From: Gossypium raimondii
Lineage: Eukaryota > Streptophyta > Magnoliopsida > Malvales > Malvaceae
Assembly: GCF_025698545.1 (NCBI RefSeq)
Contig: NC_068575.1
Span: forward strand, 48,989,980-49,053,979
Length of the DNA stretch: 64,000 bases
Direction: 5' to 3'
The notes beneath the pieces are model-generated. The model was given only the letters and a program-made list of their open reading frames with translations, ran no database searches and was not told the DNA's origin. Position numbers and translations under genes: made by a program. Shown here in pieces: positions 52,826-64,000 of the stretch. The stretch's first letter is position 1; every line of letters begins with the position of its first letter.

Positions 52826-54500
52826 AGCTCATGCTTATCCTCAATCATATTGTACTTTTAAACATTAGAAATTATTTAATAATTTATTAAAAATCGAGTC
52901 TCTTTTTCGCATCCATTATCAATGTAAACAATATAGGGAAAAAGATAAATAAATGCTCAAAATACTTAGTTTGATCAACAAGTGTCATAAAACTAAAATA
53001 TGTGAACTAAATCATTTCACTAAATTGAGTTTGAATCCAAAATTTGGAAGGTATTATTAATTAATCACGCAGTAATAAAAATTTTAGACATAGTCAAACC
53101 TTTTTACGCGAACTAGGATGACAACCCAAGCACTCTATCTCAGTTACTCAGTTCAAACAGTCTTTTTTTTTTGAGGCTTGATTAGTGGAATGTTTGTAAG
53201 TTCTTAATTTGTCACTCGAACCTTTTTACGCGAGATGAAATGACAACCCAAGCACCTCACCCCGGTTACTAAATTCGGTCATGTTTTCGAAACTTTCACT
53301 CATAACTTGAGCCTTTATTTATTTATTTTTCATTTTATTTATTTATTTATATACAAGCAAATATTTTTTTTCCAAACAATCAATTTATATGAAAAATCTA
53401 GTTACATATATCAACTTTAAAACACAAATGTCGACTAATCTAGATACTTGAACACTTTAATTCAAAAATTACCCAATTATTCAAATTGACTAAGTAATGA
53501 GATTAGAGGCTCAATATCAAATAAACTATCGAATAAATCTAGCATAAGATTGAACATATGCAAAAGAGAGACATGCAACAAAAATCATGCATATTTACCA
53601 TTTTACTTACCATTTCAACCCCACCCCACTTAATCTATGCTTGTCCTCAAGCATGTTTTATATGCAACAAAAGACAATAACCCAAAGAACAAGTGAAAAA
53701 AAGTTAAGAATACTCCCCATGTATCTTTTAACGATGTTGTCGGTGTTGGGTTTTGTTTGTAGGTAAATAATTTTCAGCATTTAGCACGTTGTGCCCACGC
53801 CACCATCATTATTCGACTTTTGGAAAATTCACAACCTCTATTACGTTCCCGAAAACATCAAATTAACTGGATTAAATAAAAATTTATTTGTTCATTTACA
53901 ACCTAAATCTTACTTAAACTCAAAATTAAATAAATGAAAATAAATTTGAGTTGCCTTCCAAAAAGTACTTTTGTTTAACGTCGTTAGCTCAACGACCTGG
54001 AAATTTATTTAACCGGCTCCTCGAGGACTAATTCCTCAACCATGTGGACTTGAAAATTTTCATAGAAAGGCTTTAATCGCTGTTCGTTGACCTTGAAAAT
54101 TTTTTCGGATTCTTTGCTTTTAACCTCGACTGCACCATGTAGAAATACGTGAATAATAACAAAAGGCCCTAACCACTTAGTTCGAAGCTTAAGATTCTTA
54201 GTGTAGGGTCATAAAGTAATACAACCCTGCCACAAATTGTTTACGGGTTATCTTTTGATCATGGTATGCCTTGATCTTATCCTTATAAATTTGAGCACTT
54301 TCATATGCTTCTCGTTGAATTTCCTCAAGTTCCTGAATATGTAACTTATGATACTTACCTGCAACTTCCAACTCCATGTTGCATTACTTGACCGCCCAAA
54401 ACGCTTTATGTTCTAGTTCAATAAGAAGATGACACGGTTTACCAAAAATTAGTCGATAATGAGACATATCTATGGGTCCTTTATAAGCTATATGGTACGC
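52826..54500 (-). other. Region between integrase and 3' LTR, no ORF
   Basis: This is the position where Athila elements may carry an env-like frame, but no such frame is visible. Two copies of a ~45-base segment (cctttttacgcga...tgacaacccaagcac) start at about 53099 and 53221. Sequence near 54000-54450 still reads like decayed pol/integrase C-terminus. Confidence 0.55.
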
Positions 54501-55078
54501 CTATAGTGTATCATTTAGTCGCAAACTCCAATCTTTTCTATCTAGCTTAATGGTCTTCTCCAACATCAACTTGATTTCTCGATTCGACACTTTCGTTTGA
54601 CCGTTTGATTGAGGGTGATAAGCCGTAGCGACTCGTTGCACTACCCCGTATTTTTTCAAAAGTGTATCGATTACCTTATTACAAAAATACGTTCCACGAT
54701 CACTAATCAATGCTCGAGGTGTGCCAAATTTGGAAAAAAAATATAACTCTTTAGAAAATTGAGTACCGTTTTGGCGTCAGCATGACTAGTGGCTTTTGCT
54801 TCCACCCACTTTGACACATAGTCAACAACAAGTCAAATATAAACGTTACCGTATGATGAGACAAAAGGTCCTATAAAATCAATACCCCATATATAAAATA
54901 TTTCACAGACATGTACATGGGTTAGAGGCATTTCATTTTTTCGGCTCAAGTTTATTACCCATTTGACACTTTTCGCATGTTTTACAGAACAAATATGCGT
55001 CTCGAAAAATATGTAGCCAATGTAGTCCACATTCAAGTACTTTATGCGCAGTTCGTTTAAGGTCAAAATGTCCACCAT
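54501..55078 (-). pseudogene. Athila integrase remnant
   Basis: The frame at 55078-54833 carries a CSVKHAK zinc-finger remnant and GIDFIGPF, part of the catalytic core around the first Asp. The frame at 54710-54501 reads [11 protein letters not shown], then [12 protein letters not shown] and SNREIKLML. The second Asp is in SDRG. The third catalytic residue, Glu in the usual NGQxE-V-SN context, is Lys here (NGQTKVSN). Frame changes and stops separate the two parts. Confidence 0.85.
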
Positions 55079-55383
55079 ATGTGTAAGAATGACAAAAAGA
55101 TAGAATCGATTTTACCTCAGTTTTTGCAACGCATCGTTAAATTACCTAATCGGAATAGTATTTTCAAAGGTAGGGGTCGTCCCAAACATAGTATCGCGAT
55201 TCACGTTTGATATTATCTTTTTCAGATCGTGATAAGTTAGAAGAGACTATACATGTAGCAATGTAATTCACCATGTCTGCTTACTAAGGAAAATTGTCTG
55301 AATAACAAGCAGACTTTTATCTGAAAAATCGTCTTTAAGTGGTGTGATATCCTTCGATGGAGGTATTCGGCTCAGATGGTCAG

Positions 55384-55677
55384 CTACCAAATATTCACGT
55401 CCTTTTTACCCTTTATTTCGAGATCGAACTCTTGCAAAAGTAATATCCACCTAATAAGCCTCAATTTTGCTTCTTTTTTCTCGATCAGATATTTAAGAGC
55501 TACATTACCAGAGAAAACAACAATCTTAGTCCCTAATAAATACGAACGAAATTTTTCCAAAGCAAAGACTATAGCTAGAAACTCTTTTTCAGTAGTTGAG
55601 TAATTGCTTTGGGCAACATCCAAAGTCTTATACGTATAGGAGATAACGTATAGTTTTTTCTCGATTCTTCTCCCCAT
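55384..55677 (-). pseudogene. Athila RNase H remnant
   Basis: The frame contains NYSTTEKEFLAIVFALEKFR and ALKYLIEKKEAKLRLIRWIL, the RNase H domain that follows RT. The usual Asp of the FSDH-ALK motif is Gly (VVFSGNVALK), so a catalytic residue appears lost. The frame ends at a stop after VNIW. Confidence 0.85.
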
Positions 55678-56024
55678 GACTGCTCCTACGCTATGGTCAC
55701 TCGTTGCACATTATTTCGAAATGATAATTCCAATTTGGTGGTTGAACGATGGGTGCCAAAATGAGCTTATGCTTGAGTGTGTCAAATGCATCAATGCATC
55801 TCTGCATGATTGGTCAAACTCAAACTCCTTGTCCTTTGTAAGAGATTACAAAGCGGTTGCGTAATTTTTGAAAAGTCTTTAATGAATCATCTGTAGAAAT
55901 CTGCATGACCAAGGAAATAACAAATCTCCCTCATAGTTGTGAGTTATGGCAGTGAGTTAATGATGTCATATGTTGCTTTATCGATAAAAATTCCCTTAGC
56001 AGAAATGATATGACCTAGAACTAA

Positions 56025-56387
56025 TCATTTATCCACCATAAAATGACATTTCTCATAATTTAGAACAAGATTAAATTCTAAGCATCTTTCCAAAATTTTT
56101 GCAAGATTTGACAAACACACCTCAAAAGACTCACCATACACAATAAAGTCATCCATCAACACCTCAATTATTTTCTCTATGTAGTCAGAAAATATACTTA
56201 TCATACACCTTTGAAACGTGGCTGGTGCATTATAAAGTCCAAACGACATCCGTCTATAAGTGAACGTGCCAAATAGACACGTAAACATCATCTTCTCTTG
56301 ATCCTTCCGTGCTACTGGAATTTGGAAAAACCCTAAGTAACCATCAAGACAACAATAATGAGATTTCTCAACTAAAAGTTCTAACAT
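56025..56387 (-). pseudogene. Athila reverse transcriptase remnant
   Basis: A 120-codon frame holds YLGFFQIPVARKDQEKMMFT, MSFGLYNAPATFQR and the active-site box VLMDDFIVYG. The catalytic Asp pair is intact here. Upstream (56400-56720) the RT N-terminus can still be recognised in broken frames. Confidence 0.9.
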
Positions 56388-56975
56388 TTAGTCAATAAAA
56401 GGAAGCGAAAAATGATCTTTTTGAGTCAAGGAGTTCAACTTTCTGTAATCGATGCAGACTCTCTACCAGTTTTGGACCCAGGTGGGAACCATCTCACCTG
56501 CCGAATTCTCAATTACGACCATGCCAGTTTTTTTTGGTACTACATGAATGAGGCTGACCCAATTACTGTAAAAAATTGGATAGATCATCCCAGCATCAAG
56601 TAACTTTTGAACTTCTTTCCTTATCACTTCCATCATGGGCGGATTGAGATGCCTTTGAGCCTCTCTTTTGGGAATTGCATTATCTACAACTTAAATTTTG
56701 TGCATGCAAGTTGAGGGGATCAAACCCTTAATGTTGGCAATCTTTCATCCAATTACCTTTTTATAATCTCTAAGAACTCGTACTAAGTTTTCCTCTTCTA
56801 CCTTCGAGAGTTTACTCGAGATTATTACCGGTAAGGTATTTCTTTTATCGAGAAGGCGTACTTCAAATAGTCTGAAAGTGGTTTGAGTTCCAACTTTGGA
56901 GTCTGCAAAACAGATGGTAAAAGCTTAGTTTGTGAACGAGATAACTGAAATTTTTTACCTGGATTTTTTTCATAA

Positions 56976-58139
56976 TTATAGTGCCTCTATATGAGCCACT
57001 ATTTCGCGAGCAGACTCTTCAAAAGTTATCCACTCCTCTAGTTCCTCCATGGCATCAAAGTCTAGACTTCTGCAAAGAATAGTTCGTGATTCATCCTCGT
57101 CATAATATTCTAAATGTAATTCAGCTAAAGGATCGATTATATCAATATTAGAAACATTAGAGATCATGCTAAGGCAGTTCATATCCTCATTGACATTGAA
57201 TTTCACCACTTCTCCATCGAACTCCATAGTGAGTATCCCACTTTGTACGTCAATCTTTGTTTGTGCGATACTCAAGAATGGCCTCCCAAGAAGAATGTCA
57301 GACGAATTAGCCGAATTGTCATCCTCTATGTCGATAATGTAGAAGTCTGCAAGAAATATTAGCTCGTTTACCTTAACAAGAACGTCCTACAACACTCCCT
57401 CTAGATGCACTACAGATTTATCTGCAAGCTGAAAAATTACACATGTTTCATTCAAAGGACCCGCGTTAAGTAGTTTATAAATTGACAAAGGTATAACATT
57501 AATTGATGCACCGAAGTAACACATTACTTTTTTAATACCGACACTACCTATTTTACAAAATATGAAAAACATAAATTGATCCTTACATTTAGGTGGTATT
57601 TTCCTTTGCAGAATGGCAAAGACATTTTCTCCAACACTTACCTTTTCATTGCCTAGAAGCTTCCTCTTACTCATGTATAATTCTTTTAAGAATTTTGCAT
57701 ATCGTGGAATCTGTTTAATCGTATGGAGAAGAAGTATGTTGATTTTTACCTTTCGAAAGGTGTCGAGGATCTTCTTCTCTTCTCGCTCCTTCTTGCATTG
57801 GACAAGTCTTCCAGGAAACGGAGGTGGTACTGCAAATGATTTTTGTCGTGCTGACTCTATTAGAGCCTCTATGTCAAGTTTCTCCTTATCTCGACTAGTT
57901 TCGTGGGCACGACTCGTGCCAGGCACGGGCTCCAAAACCTTCTCACTCCTCAATGTCATAACACTTGCATTGTGTTGAGGGTTTGGCTCAGTTTGGGATG
58001 GCAGCTTACCTTGGGACTCCAAATGGCTAACCGTGAGCGCAAGCTTGCTCACTTGCTTATCCAACTCCTGCAAATGCATGTCAGTTTTTTGTTGAAATTT
58101 CGCAGTACTATTTGCTAGCCTTTCCACTATGGCTTCCAA
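56976..58139 (-). pseudogene. Athila gag C-terminus and protease remnant
   Basis: The 58139-57387 frame begins with a coiled-coil gag segment (VSKLALTVSHLESQGKLPSQ, then NASVMTLRS) and reaches the aspartic protease box, which reads MCYFGASINVIPLSIYKLL. Related elements have C-D-L-G-A-S there, so the catalytic Asp is Tyr. The frame at 57275-56976 continues with TKIDVQSGILTMEFDGEV, the downstream part of the same region, after a break. Confidence 0.85.
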
Positions 58140-58277
58140 AGATGACTTTGGGGGTGGTAACTGTTGATTCGGAGGCGGCCCTTGTTGGTAGGGTTGATTG
58201 AACCGAGGATTTTACCTATAACTTAGATTCAGATGATCTTTCCACCCCACATTATACGAGTTCGTGTAGGGGTCATA

Positions 58278-59298
58278 TCACCTTTGGGGCAGACTTGGAA
58301 AGTTCCCAACAACATTTGCTTGTTCTATCGAATCCTTCTGTAAAATTGGGCATGAGTTTGTCGGATGGTTTGGCTTAGCGCAAATTCCATACAACTGTGC
58401 TGGGCCCGTTTTATCTGTAAGCAAAGTTTGAACAACGTTAGTCAACTTATCAATTTTATCTTCTAAAGATAGAGAACTTAACCCATGAACCCGTATCGTA
58501 GGTTTTGTGGCTGGTCGAAATTGTTGAGAGTTAGCAGCTGTTGTTGAAATCAACTATCGTGCTCTCTGAGGAGTTATATTGACTAGTGCCCCTCCACTAG
58601 TAGCATCTATCATTTTCATTTCCATCGGGAGCAAACCCTCATAGAAATACTGCAAGAGTGACTGTTTAGTCAGTCCATGTTGTGGGCAACTTACACACAA
58701 CTTTCCGTATCGCTCTCAATAATCGTAGAGCGATTCAGTCTCCTAAAAAATTCCCAAGATGTCTCCTTAGTTCAGCCGCTTGAGTTGCAAGGAAGAACCT
58801 ATCAAGAAACAAACGAGACATGTCAGTCTATATGTTGACAGATCCCGGAGGTAAATTAAATAGCCACTCTTTAGCAGAGTCAGCTAATGAGAAATGAAAA
58901 GCACAAAGTTTGATTTGGTCTTCAGTTACTCCCTGAGGCTTCATGCTTGTGCACACCATATGAAACTTTTTAAGGTGGGTGTGCGGATTTTCGTTCTGTA
59001 ATCCACGAAAATTGGGTAGTAAATGAATCAAACCCGACTTTAACTCGAACGGCATTCCTCCCGCCGAATAGGTTATACATAAGGGTTGTTGTTCATCCAG
59101 TGCCGTTGCAAGTTGGCATATAGTTTGTTCGGCCATCTCGTCTGGTTCGTCAAACTAAAAAATTTCCTTGGTGTAAGATATGGTTTCGAATCCTGGATTT
59201 GGTAGTTTACCGTGTTGAATGGCTTCTTTCTGTAGTTGTTGGGCCAATTTCTCAATTTCTGGTTCAAACTTTAGAGTTCCTGGTTCTGATCTAGTCAT
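58278..59298 (-). pseudogene. Athila gag remnant
   Basis: The gag start is the ATG at 59298. A premature TAG at 59157-59155 is codon 48, after which the same frame runs on as the gag body (GLIHLLPNFRGLQNENPHTH, LCAFHFSLADSAKEW) to a stop near 58827. After a broken stretch, 58553-58278 carries the zinc-knuckle region YGICAKPNHPTNSCP, in which the first Cys of C-x2-C-x4-H-x4-C is Tyr. Confidence 0.85.
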
Positions 59299-59340
59299 AA
59301 GGTAAACAAACAAAAATTAGAAAAATATCTCCAATCTTTA

Positions 59341-59352
59341 GCAATGGCGCCA
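59341..59352 (-). other. Primer-binding site (tRNA-Asp type)
   Basis: On the minus strand TGGCGCCATTGC begins five bases after the 5' LTR end. As I recall it, the complement of the plant tRNA-Asp 3' end reads TGGCGCCGTTGC, which gives one mismatch. A tRNA-Asp primer is characteristic of Athila elements. Confidence 0.7.
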
Positions 59353-59357
59353 AAATT

Positions 59358-61424
59358 TGATGGGCGTTGAAACCACCAAAACTAATTCCTACAAAATAAC
59401 TCTAAATAGTAGTAAAGAGTGGTAGGAGGGTCGAGTCCACAGAGATTTGTGTTATAATCAACTTTCACTTTTAACTTGTGATCAGAATTTCTATCGTGTC
59501 GATAGTCGTGGCTATAGTCGTGCCCACGACTCCAAACGGACTTGCTGAAAAATAAATAAATCAGGGGAGTTTTGAAATGTTTAGAAACTAAATAATTGAA
59601 ACAACATCAATAAATAATTAAATAAATTAGAAATTAAATTGGAAATTAAATTTGGATTTTGTAATCAAAGATAATAAGCCTTAGCCCTAGACTCGGTGGA
59701 TCCCGGATTTTTGAATTGATCTTTGAAAATTAATTTTCTCCTTCAAACAATAAGCTGGTTATAGCAGTTAAGAACGTCCTAACCATCAATTCTTCCTCTC
59801 GTAGTTGGTCCCGGTACGACCTGCAAACCAACTCTTACCGATTATCGAACCGAGATACACGTGTTTTCGATTCAAGATTTCGGCAGCCTTGCGCTCTGAA
59901 GAACCCAACTCGAATTAACGGCCTCAACCGCATAGGTCGTTTAAACCCGATCACTTCTTCCTTGATTTATTCTTGGAGATTCGAATACAGCACAACCTAC
60001 TCGTTTCTCCAACTGTTAGCAAACACAACTCCAACCCAACGCGCACTTTTTGACTTGAAATCGAGTTAACTTTAAGGGATGAGTTGTTAATCCCGATACT
60101 TAAGAAAAATGTGAATACCGATTGGAAGGATTTTTAGTATGGATACGTATCTCACGATTCCCGACTGAAAAGAACACCGACTTAAAGTTAAGATGGAATT
60201 TAGTGAAACATGTATTTAATCATGAGTCATAGGTTTCGAAAGTTGATTTGATGATAATGGAGGAAATTGGGAAGGGAAAAGGTTTGAAAAGCAATTAGAC
60301 AAATTTTGGTAAAGAATAAAGAAATGAAAATGAAAGTAGCAGTATGCTACTGACTAGACCTGTTCATGGGTCGGGCCACCTAGCTTGGCCCGAAGGCCCG
60401 CCCGAAATGTGAGAGTGTTTGGGCAAAAATATAGGCTTGAAAAATTGACTTGGACAAAAAACGAGCCGGGCCTTGGGTAAGGCATTTTTGGCCCGGGCCC
60501 GGTCCGAATTCACTAAAGAACAAAAAAATCTTTTTTTTAAAATATTATTTTCTTATTGTTTTCTCCCTATTTTGCTACCATTTTACTATTATGATGCTAC
60601 TATTTTGTTGTTATTGTTTGGATATTGTATAAAACTTATTTTATTGTTAATTTTGTTATTATTTTAAAGACATTTGTTAATTTTGTTATTATTTTAAAGG
60701 CATATGCTTGTTAAGTTGCGTCTATCTTAGTGTTATTTAAGTATACATATTTTTTAAAATTTATTTTCAATTTGTTAGGAAATATTTATTTTGATGTTTT
60801 TAGTATTTTTGATGTATTATATATTTTTTAAAATTATATAAAAAATAATATAAAAAGTAATATGGGCGGGTCGGGTCGGGCCCGGGTTTTAACATTCTTA
60901 TCTGGGTCGGGTTTTGGCAAAATTTTAGGCCCATTTTTCGGGCGGGCCTAAATTTTTAGTTGAGCCCGGCCCAAACCCGTCCCATGCACACCTCTACTAC
61001 TGACGCATCAAATTGGAAGGAAAAAAAATTCTTATTTAATTTCAAATGAATTCCAATATAAAATATAATGTGTCTTTCCAAGGTACCTTAGAGTCCTATT
61101 TATACACATAATATTTACTAAATTTGGCTTTAACCACCTCAACATATAATTAAAATTAAATAAAAATAAAAATTAGATTTTTTCTAATTTTGGCTTTTAC
61201 AAAGTCAAAAGAATCTGATGAGTCATTGGCTTTGTCCACATTTTTTATTTAGCCTCACTTTATTGACTGTGTTTCAATTTAATCCTTTTCTGCTCGTTTT
61301 TAACTCATAACATTCCAATTGCATCCCTGACAAGATTAAAACATAAAAGCACTAATTCAGCAGGGATCAATTTAAAAATTAACCGAATTAAACACAAAAA
61401 GTGATGCAAATTAACATGTTATCA
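59358..61424 (-). repeat. 5' LTR of the Athila-type element, 2067 bp including MITE
   Basis: It starts (plus strand) TGATGGGCGTTGAAACC and ends CATGTTATCA. Removing the 642-bp MITE and one 8-bp duplication leaves 1417 bp, close to the 1395 bp of the other LTR. Confidence 0.9.
60355..60996. mobile_element. hAT-type MITE nested in the 5' LTR, 642 bp, TSD ctactgac
   Basis: The left end TAGACCTGTTCATGGGTCGG and the reverse complement of the right end, TAGAGGTGTGCATGGGACGG, form terminal inverted repeats with four mismatches in the first 21. Subterminal gggccgggc/gcccgggcc blocks continue the inversion. The flanks ctactgac at 60347-60354 and 60997-61004 are a perfect 8-bp target duplication. The other LTR at 52370-52400 preserves the uninterrupted site (tatgctactgacgcatc). 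No protein is encoded. Confidence 0.92.
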
Positions 61425-61429
61425 ATGAC

Positions 61430-61945
61430 CAACACCTTTCTCTTATTGTATCTTCATGGATTATTCAATAATAATCTGTTTTGGTTAAACATCTTTGCTT
61501 TTATGTTTTCGTATACGATAGTGATTTAGGACTTGATTGTAAAGTGCATTAAGGTTGGGAAATGTGTAGTGTGAGTGATCCAATAGCAGCCTGTGTGGGG
61601 CATAAGATCAGTGGTAGACAGCGATCCATTGCAGCTTCAGATTCTTGAGAATATAGGAGGGAGTAAGTGGGCGCTCCAAGCAAGCAAAAAGTCAAGGAGA
61701 TAACATAGCATCAAAAGTAGCACAAATTTTTGAAACGAATGCGTATAACTGGTGTCAGAATCGGCGTCCTCATTGATAAAGAAAACTACAACCGATGGCT
61801 GCTGAATCAGAAGATGCGGGTACAAAAGATGAAATCAGTAATTCTGGACTTCATTCACCGCAGCATTGTCCAAGTGTTCTAATTCCAAAATTCTGATACA
61901 CCTACTATAATAATATGTTTTGGGAAGATGAGAATGAGAACAGGT

Positions 61946-61991
<46 letters not shown>

Positions 61992-64000
61992 TTGGTAAGA
62001 CGAGAATGAGAGCAGGGATTGATGAGTTGATTGGTAAAGTGGAATGTGTAGTTCAACAATTTGGGTTGCTCGGATGATGTCTCAGCAATTTCTTGTCATT
62101 GGACCCCTTCGAATCTATTTCAGGATATATAATATCAACAATCTCAACCTCATCAAAATAGTAGTTTTTTAGATCATATTTGTAAAAACATGATGCTTAT
62201 AATACATAATGTTTTTGTTTTTATTTTTAACAAACATGATGATGATATTACAAAATTAGATAACTTTTTCTGATCATGTGATTTGTTTATAGATCACGTG
62301 ATTGATGTGGGAAAAATATCACCTCTTTTAATGGCAATTTAGCATCTGACTCAAGAAACATAATTTATTTTGTATTTTTAAGAGTTTTTTTTTTTTTGTT
62401 AAGGTGAAAAGACCTTATAATTTAATAAAACGGAATGTGGTGAATAAAAACAAGTGCGGTGGTAGATGGTGATAGAAGTGATAAACGGTCAAGAACGATA
62501 AAAATAGTGATGTTATAACAATAACAGAGAAAAGATTAAATCTTAAAAAACCCAAATTTATAAAAAGATCAAAAGTCTCCAAATGAAATATTTGGGAGAA
62601 ATTAGTTAATGTGCTTATATATATTCTTCATATCCGTTTTACGATCTATGTTCGAGGTTCATGGCTGCTCTTCCCAACAATTTCGTTTCTAAAGTTCGAA
62701 CTTGAATCCTCCTTTTGAGAGTGCAATGTGCCTTACCATTTTTTGATAAAAAGAGAAATTGCGAAATGATAATAGTTACACTCAAGTATTATTTTTGATA
62801 AATAAAGTATTACTTGTTTATCAAATAAAAGTGTATTTTTCACTTAACGAGGAGAGGAAGTACTTGTATTTTAGAAAAAGGTTAAGAAGCATTTGCTTTA
62901 ACAATGTTCATATTCTAAACTTCCCAAGGGAGAACATCTCGAAAGCTAGCTCCAAAGTGTTCCCAACATGATGTTGTTCACAACATAGTGTGAGTGTGAT
63001 TCTTAAGGTTAATTGTTCCTAATATTATTCCTGTAATTTTTGCAGAATGAAGAAGTTGTTCCCGACTGGAGGTCTGGTGAAGAATAATAATTCCCAATCA
63101 AATAAAAACAAACATCTAGAATATTATTTCAGAAAATAATTTTAAACTATAAATAAATTTTTATCTTTATTATTCAAATAGTAAAAAAAAAAAAAAAAAG
63201 ACCTCACATATTAATTTCTTCACTGTGTTTTATTCCCTTTGCCCTTGGTTAGGTAAAATTCTTAAATTACTTGCCACATGTTTAGCTTCAATCTTTGAAA
63301 CATAACACGATTCATGTTACGGCCTCCATTGTACATAAAAAGGAATAATCTGGATACCTTAGTTTTGGTATATGTAAGTAGATTTTTATTCCAAAATGAA
63401 TGAAAAAGTTTTCGTTTTTGTTAATTTTACTGACATGGCATCTAATTATTTTTTTATAAAAATTTTAAATTTTTTTAATAATTTTATAATTTTAAATAAT
63501 TGTAATGACTCTTATAAACATTTTAAAATTTTTAAACTTAATTAGATGCTAACATATCATCACATGACAATTCACATATACTCAATAAAGTTAACAAACA
63601 ATAACTTTTTATTCATTTTGAGGTGATTTAACAAAAAAAAAAAAACAAGTTTAAAGAGTAGAAAAGATGAAAAATTAAATGAAGAACTAAAATGAACTTT
63701 TCTGTAAAGTTGGAGGGCCAAATAAGTTATTATGCCATCATAGAAAATATCGGAAATCGAAGCTTTACATATGATTGGCAATCCTGGTTTCATCATATTA
63801 GCAGAAGGCGCCATAGTTTTCACAGTTACAGCTGCTGGGTTCTGAGGCAGAGAGGATTTAATGGCCGCCCAAGTGATTGTCATGTATTAACAACAAATGA
63901 AACATACTTGGTTGAACCTTTGCAGTTGTCGCATTAAAGCCAACACGTAAGATAAAAAAGTAGAACAAAACTTGTAATTAAAAGGATTTGAATGCAAATG
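61430..64000. other. Right flank: AT-rich, no supported gene
   Basis: The stretch 61550-61870 is less AT-rich and has a 62-codon minus-strand frame without recognisable features. A poly-A run lies at 63183-63199. At 63692-63937 both strands are open for 80-100 codons. Neither translation matches a family I recognise, and the window ends there, so an exon of a gene beyond 64000 cannot be excluded. Confidence 0.4.
61915..62017. repeat. (AT)n microsatellite between two direct copies of a 28-bp sequence
   Basis: An uninterrupted (AT)20 tract at 61949-61988 is flanked on the left (61915-61944) and right (61989-62017) by near-identical copies of gttttggnaagangagaatgaga..cagg. The microsatellite thus lies inside a tandem duplication. 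Confidence 0.85.

Larger units (their letters stand above)
51417..61424 (-). mobile_element. Athila-type Ty3/Gypsy retrotransposon, full length but defective
   Basis: Two direct repeats (51417-52811 and 59358-61424) start TGATGGGCG and end TTATCA. They flank gag-pol remnants whose order on the minus strand is gag, protease, RT, RNase H, integrase. Flanking 5-mers are acgac (51412-51416) and atgac (61425-61429), a 4-of-5 match to a target duplication. The primer-binding site resembles tRNA-Asp, as in Athila elements, and the gag/pol motifs are of Athila style (NASVMTLRS, FGASINVIP, MDDFIVYG). All frames are broken, so the copy is dead. The two LTRs differ at about ten of the first 82 bases compared by eye, so the insertion is old. 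Confidence 0.9.

Noticed and set aside
52826..54500. Expected env-like gene of an Athila element
   Set aside because: No frame longer than a few dozen codons and no signal peptide or transmembrane pattern was found there.
55376..55864. Plus-strand frames of 62-75 codons over the RNase H region
   Set aside because: They are shadows of the minus-strand pol sequence.
57613..57978. 121-codon plus-strand frame inside the retrotransposon
   Set aside because: It is antisense to the gag/protease coding sequence and has no independent features.

Overview
This is a plant nuclear window. Its coding genes are interrupted by GT-AG introns, their proteins belong to plant families (plastid-type indole-3-glycerol-phosphate synthase, NOI/RIN4-type protein, GBF-interacting-protein-1-like protein, VND-type NAC relic), and the intergenic DNA is full of nested LTR retrotransposon debris. 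The repeats (TGTAACA...TGTTACA LTRs with cacacggcc/ggccgtgtg modules, and an Athila-type Gypsy element) are of the kind I associate with Malvaceae, most likely cotton (Gossypium). That assignment is from memory, not from a search.

Layout. Positions 1-16.5 kb are repeat-dominated. Three related 2.8-3.5 kb TG...CA elements without internal coding sequence (983-4529, 9672-12894, 13749-16508) each have a perfect 5-bp target-site duplication and look like solo LTRs of a long-LTR Gypsy family. Each carries its own minisatellite. A 774-bp foldback element (7223-7996) is made from inverted copies of the 3' end of the same LTR family, and a hAT-type MITE lies at 13279-13725. Positions 16.5-20.0 kb are AT-rich with no recognisable gene.

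Positions 20.0-35.1 kb are gene-rich. In order: cytosolic-type acetyl-CoA C-acetyltransferase (+, 12 coding exons, 407 aa, start of the mevalonate pathway); a 75-aa NOI-domain protein (+); a 422-aa SAWADEE-domain protein (-, 6 exons); a frameshifted fragment of a VND-type NAC transcription factor gene (+, pseudogene); and chloroplast indole-3-glycerol-phosphate synthase (-, 10 exons, 389 aa, tryptophan/indole pathway). Positions 35.1-42.2 kb are AT-rich intergenic DNA with a 5'-truncated LINE tail encoding an RNase H remnant. A GBF-interacting-protein-1-like gene (+, 11 exons, about 811 aa) fills 42.3-49.7 kb.

Positions 51417-61424 are one intact-length but dead Athila-type Gypsy retrotransposon on the minus strand: two LTRs, PBS, polypurine tract, gag, protease, RT, RNase H and integrase remnants. 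Several catalytic or metal-binding residues are replaced. A 642-bp hAT-type MITE with a perfect 8-bp duplication has inserted into its 5' LTR. The last 2.6 kb is unassigned AT-rich sequence.

The five intact-looking genes are ordinary single-copy loci and do not form a pathway cluster. I found no convincing new biological system. The most noteworthy items are the foldback derivative of the LTR end, the higher-order 43-bp array inside one solo LTR, the dated nesting of MITE within Athila, and the VND relic.
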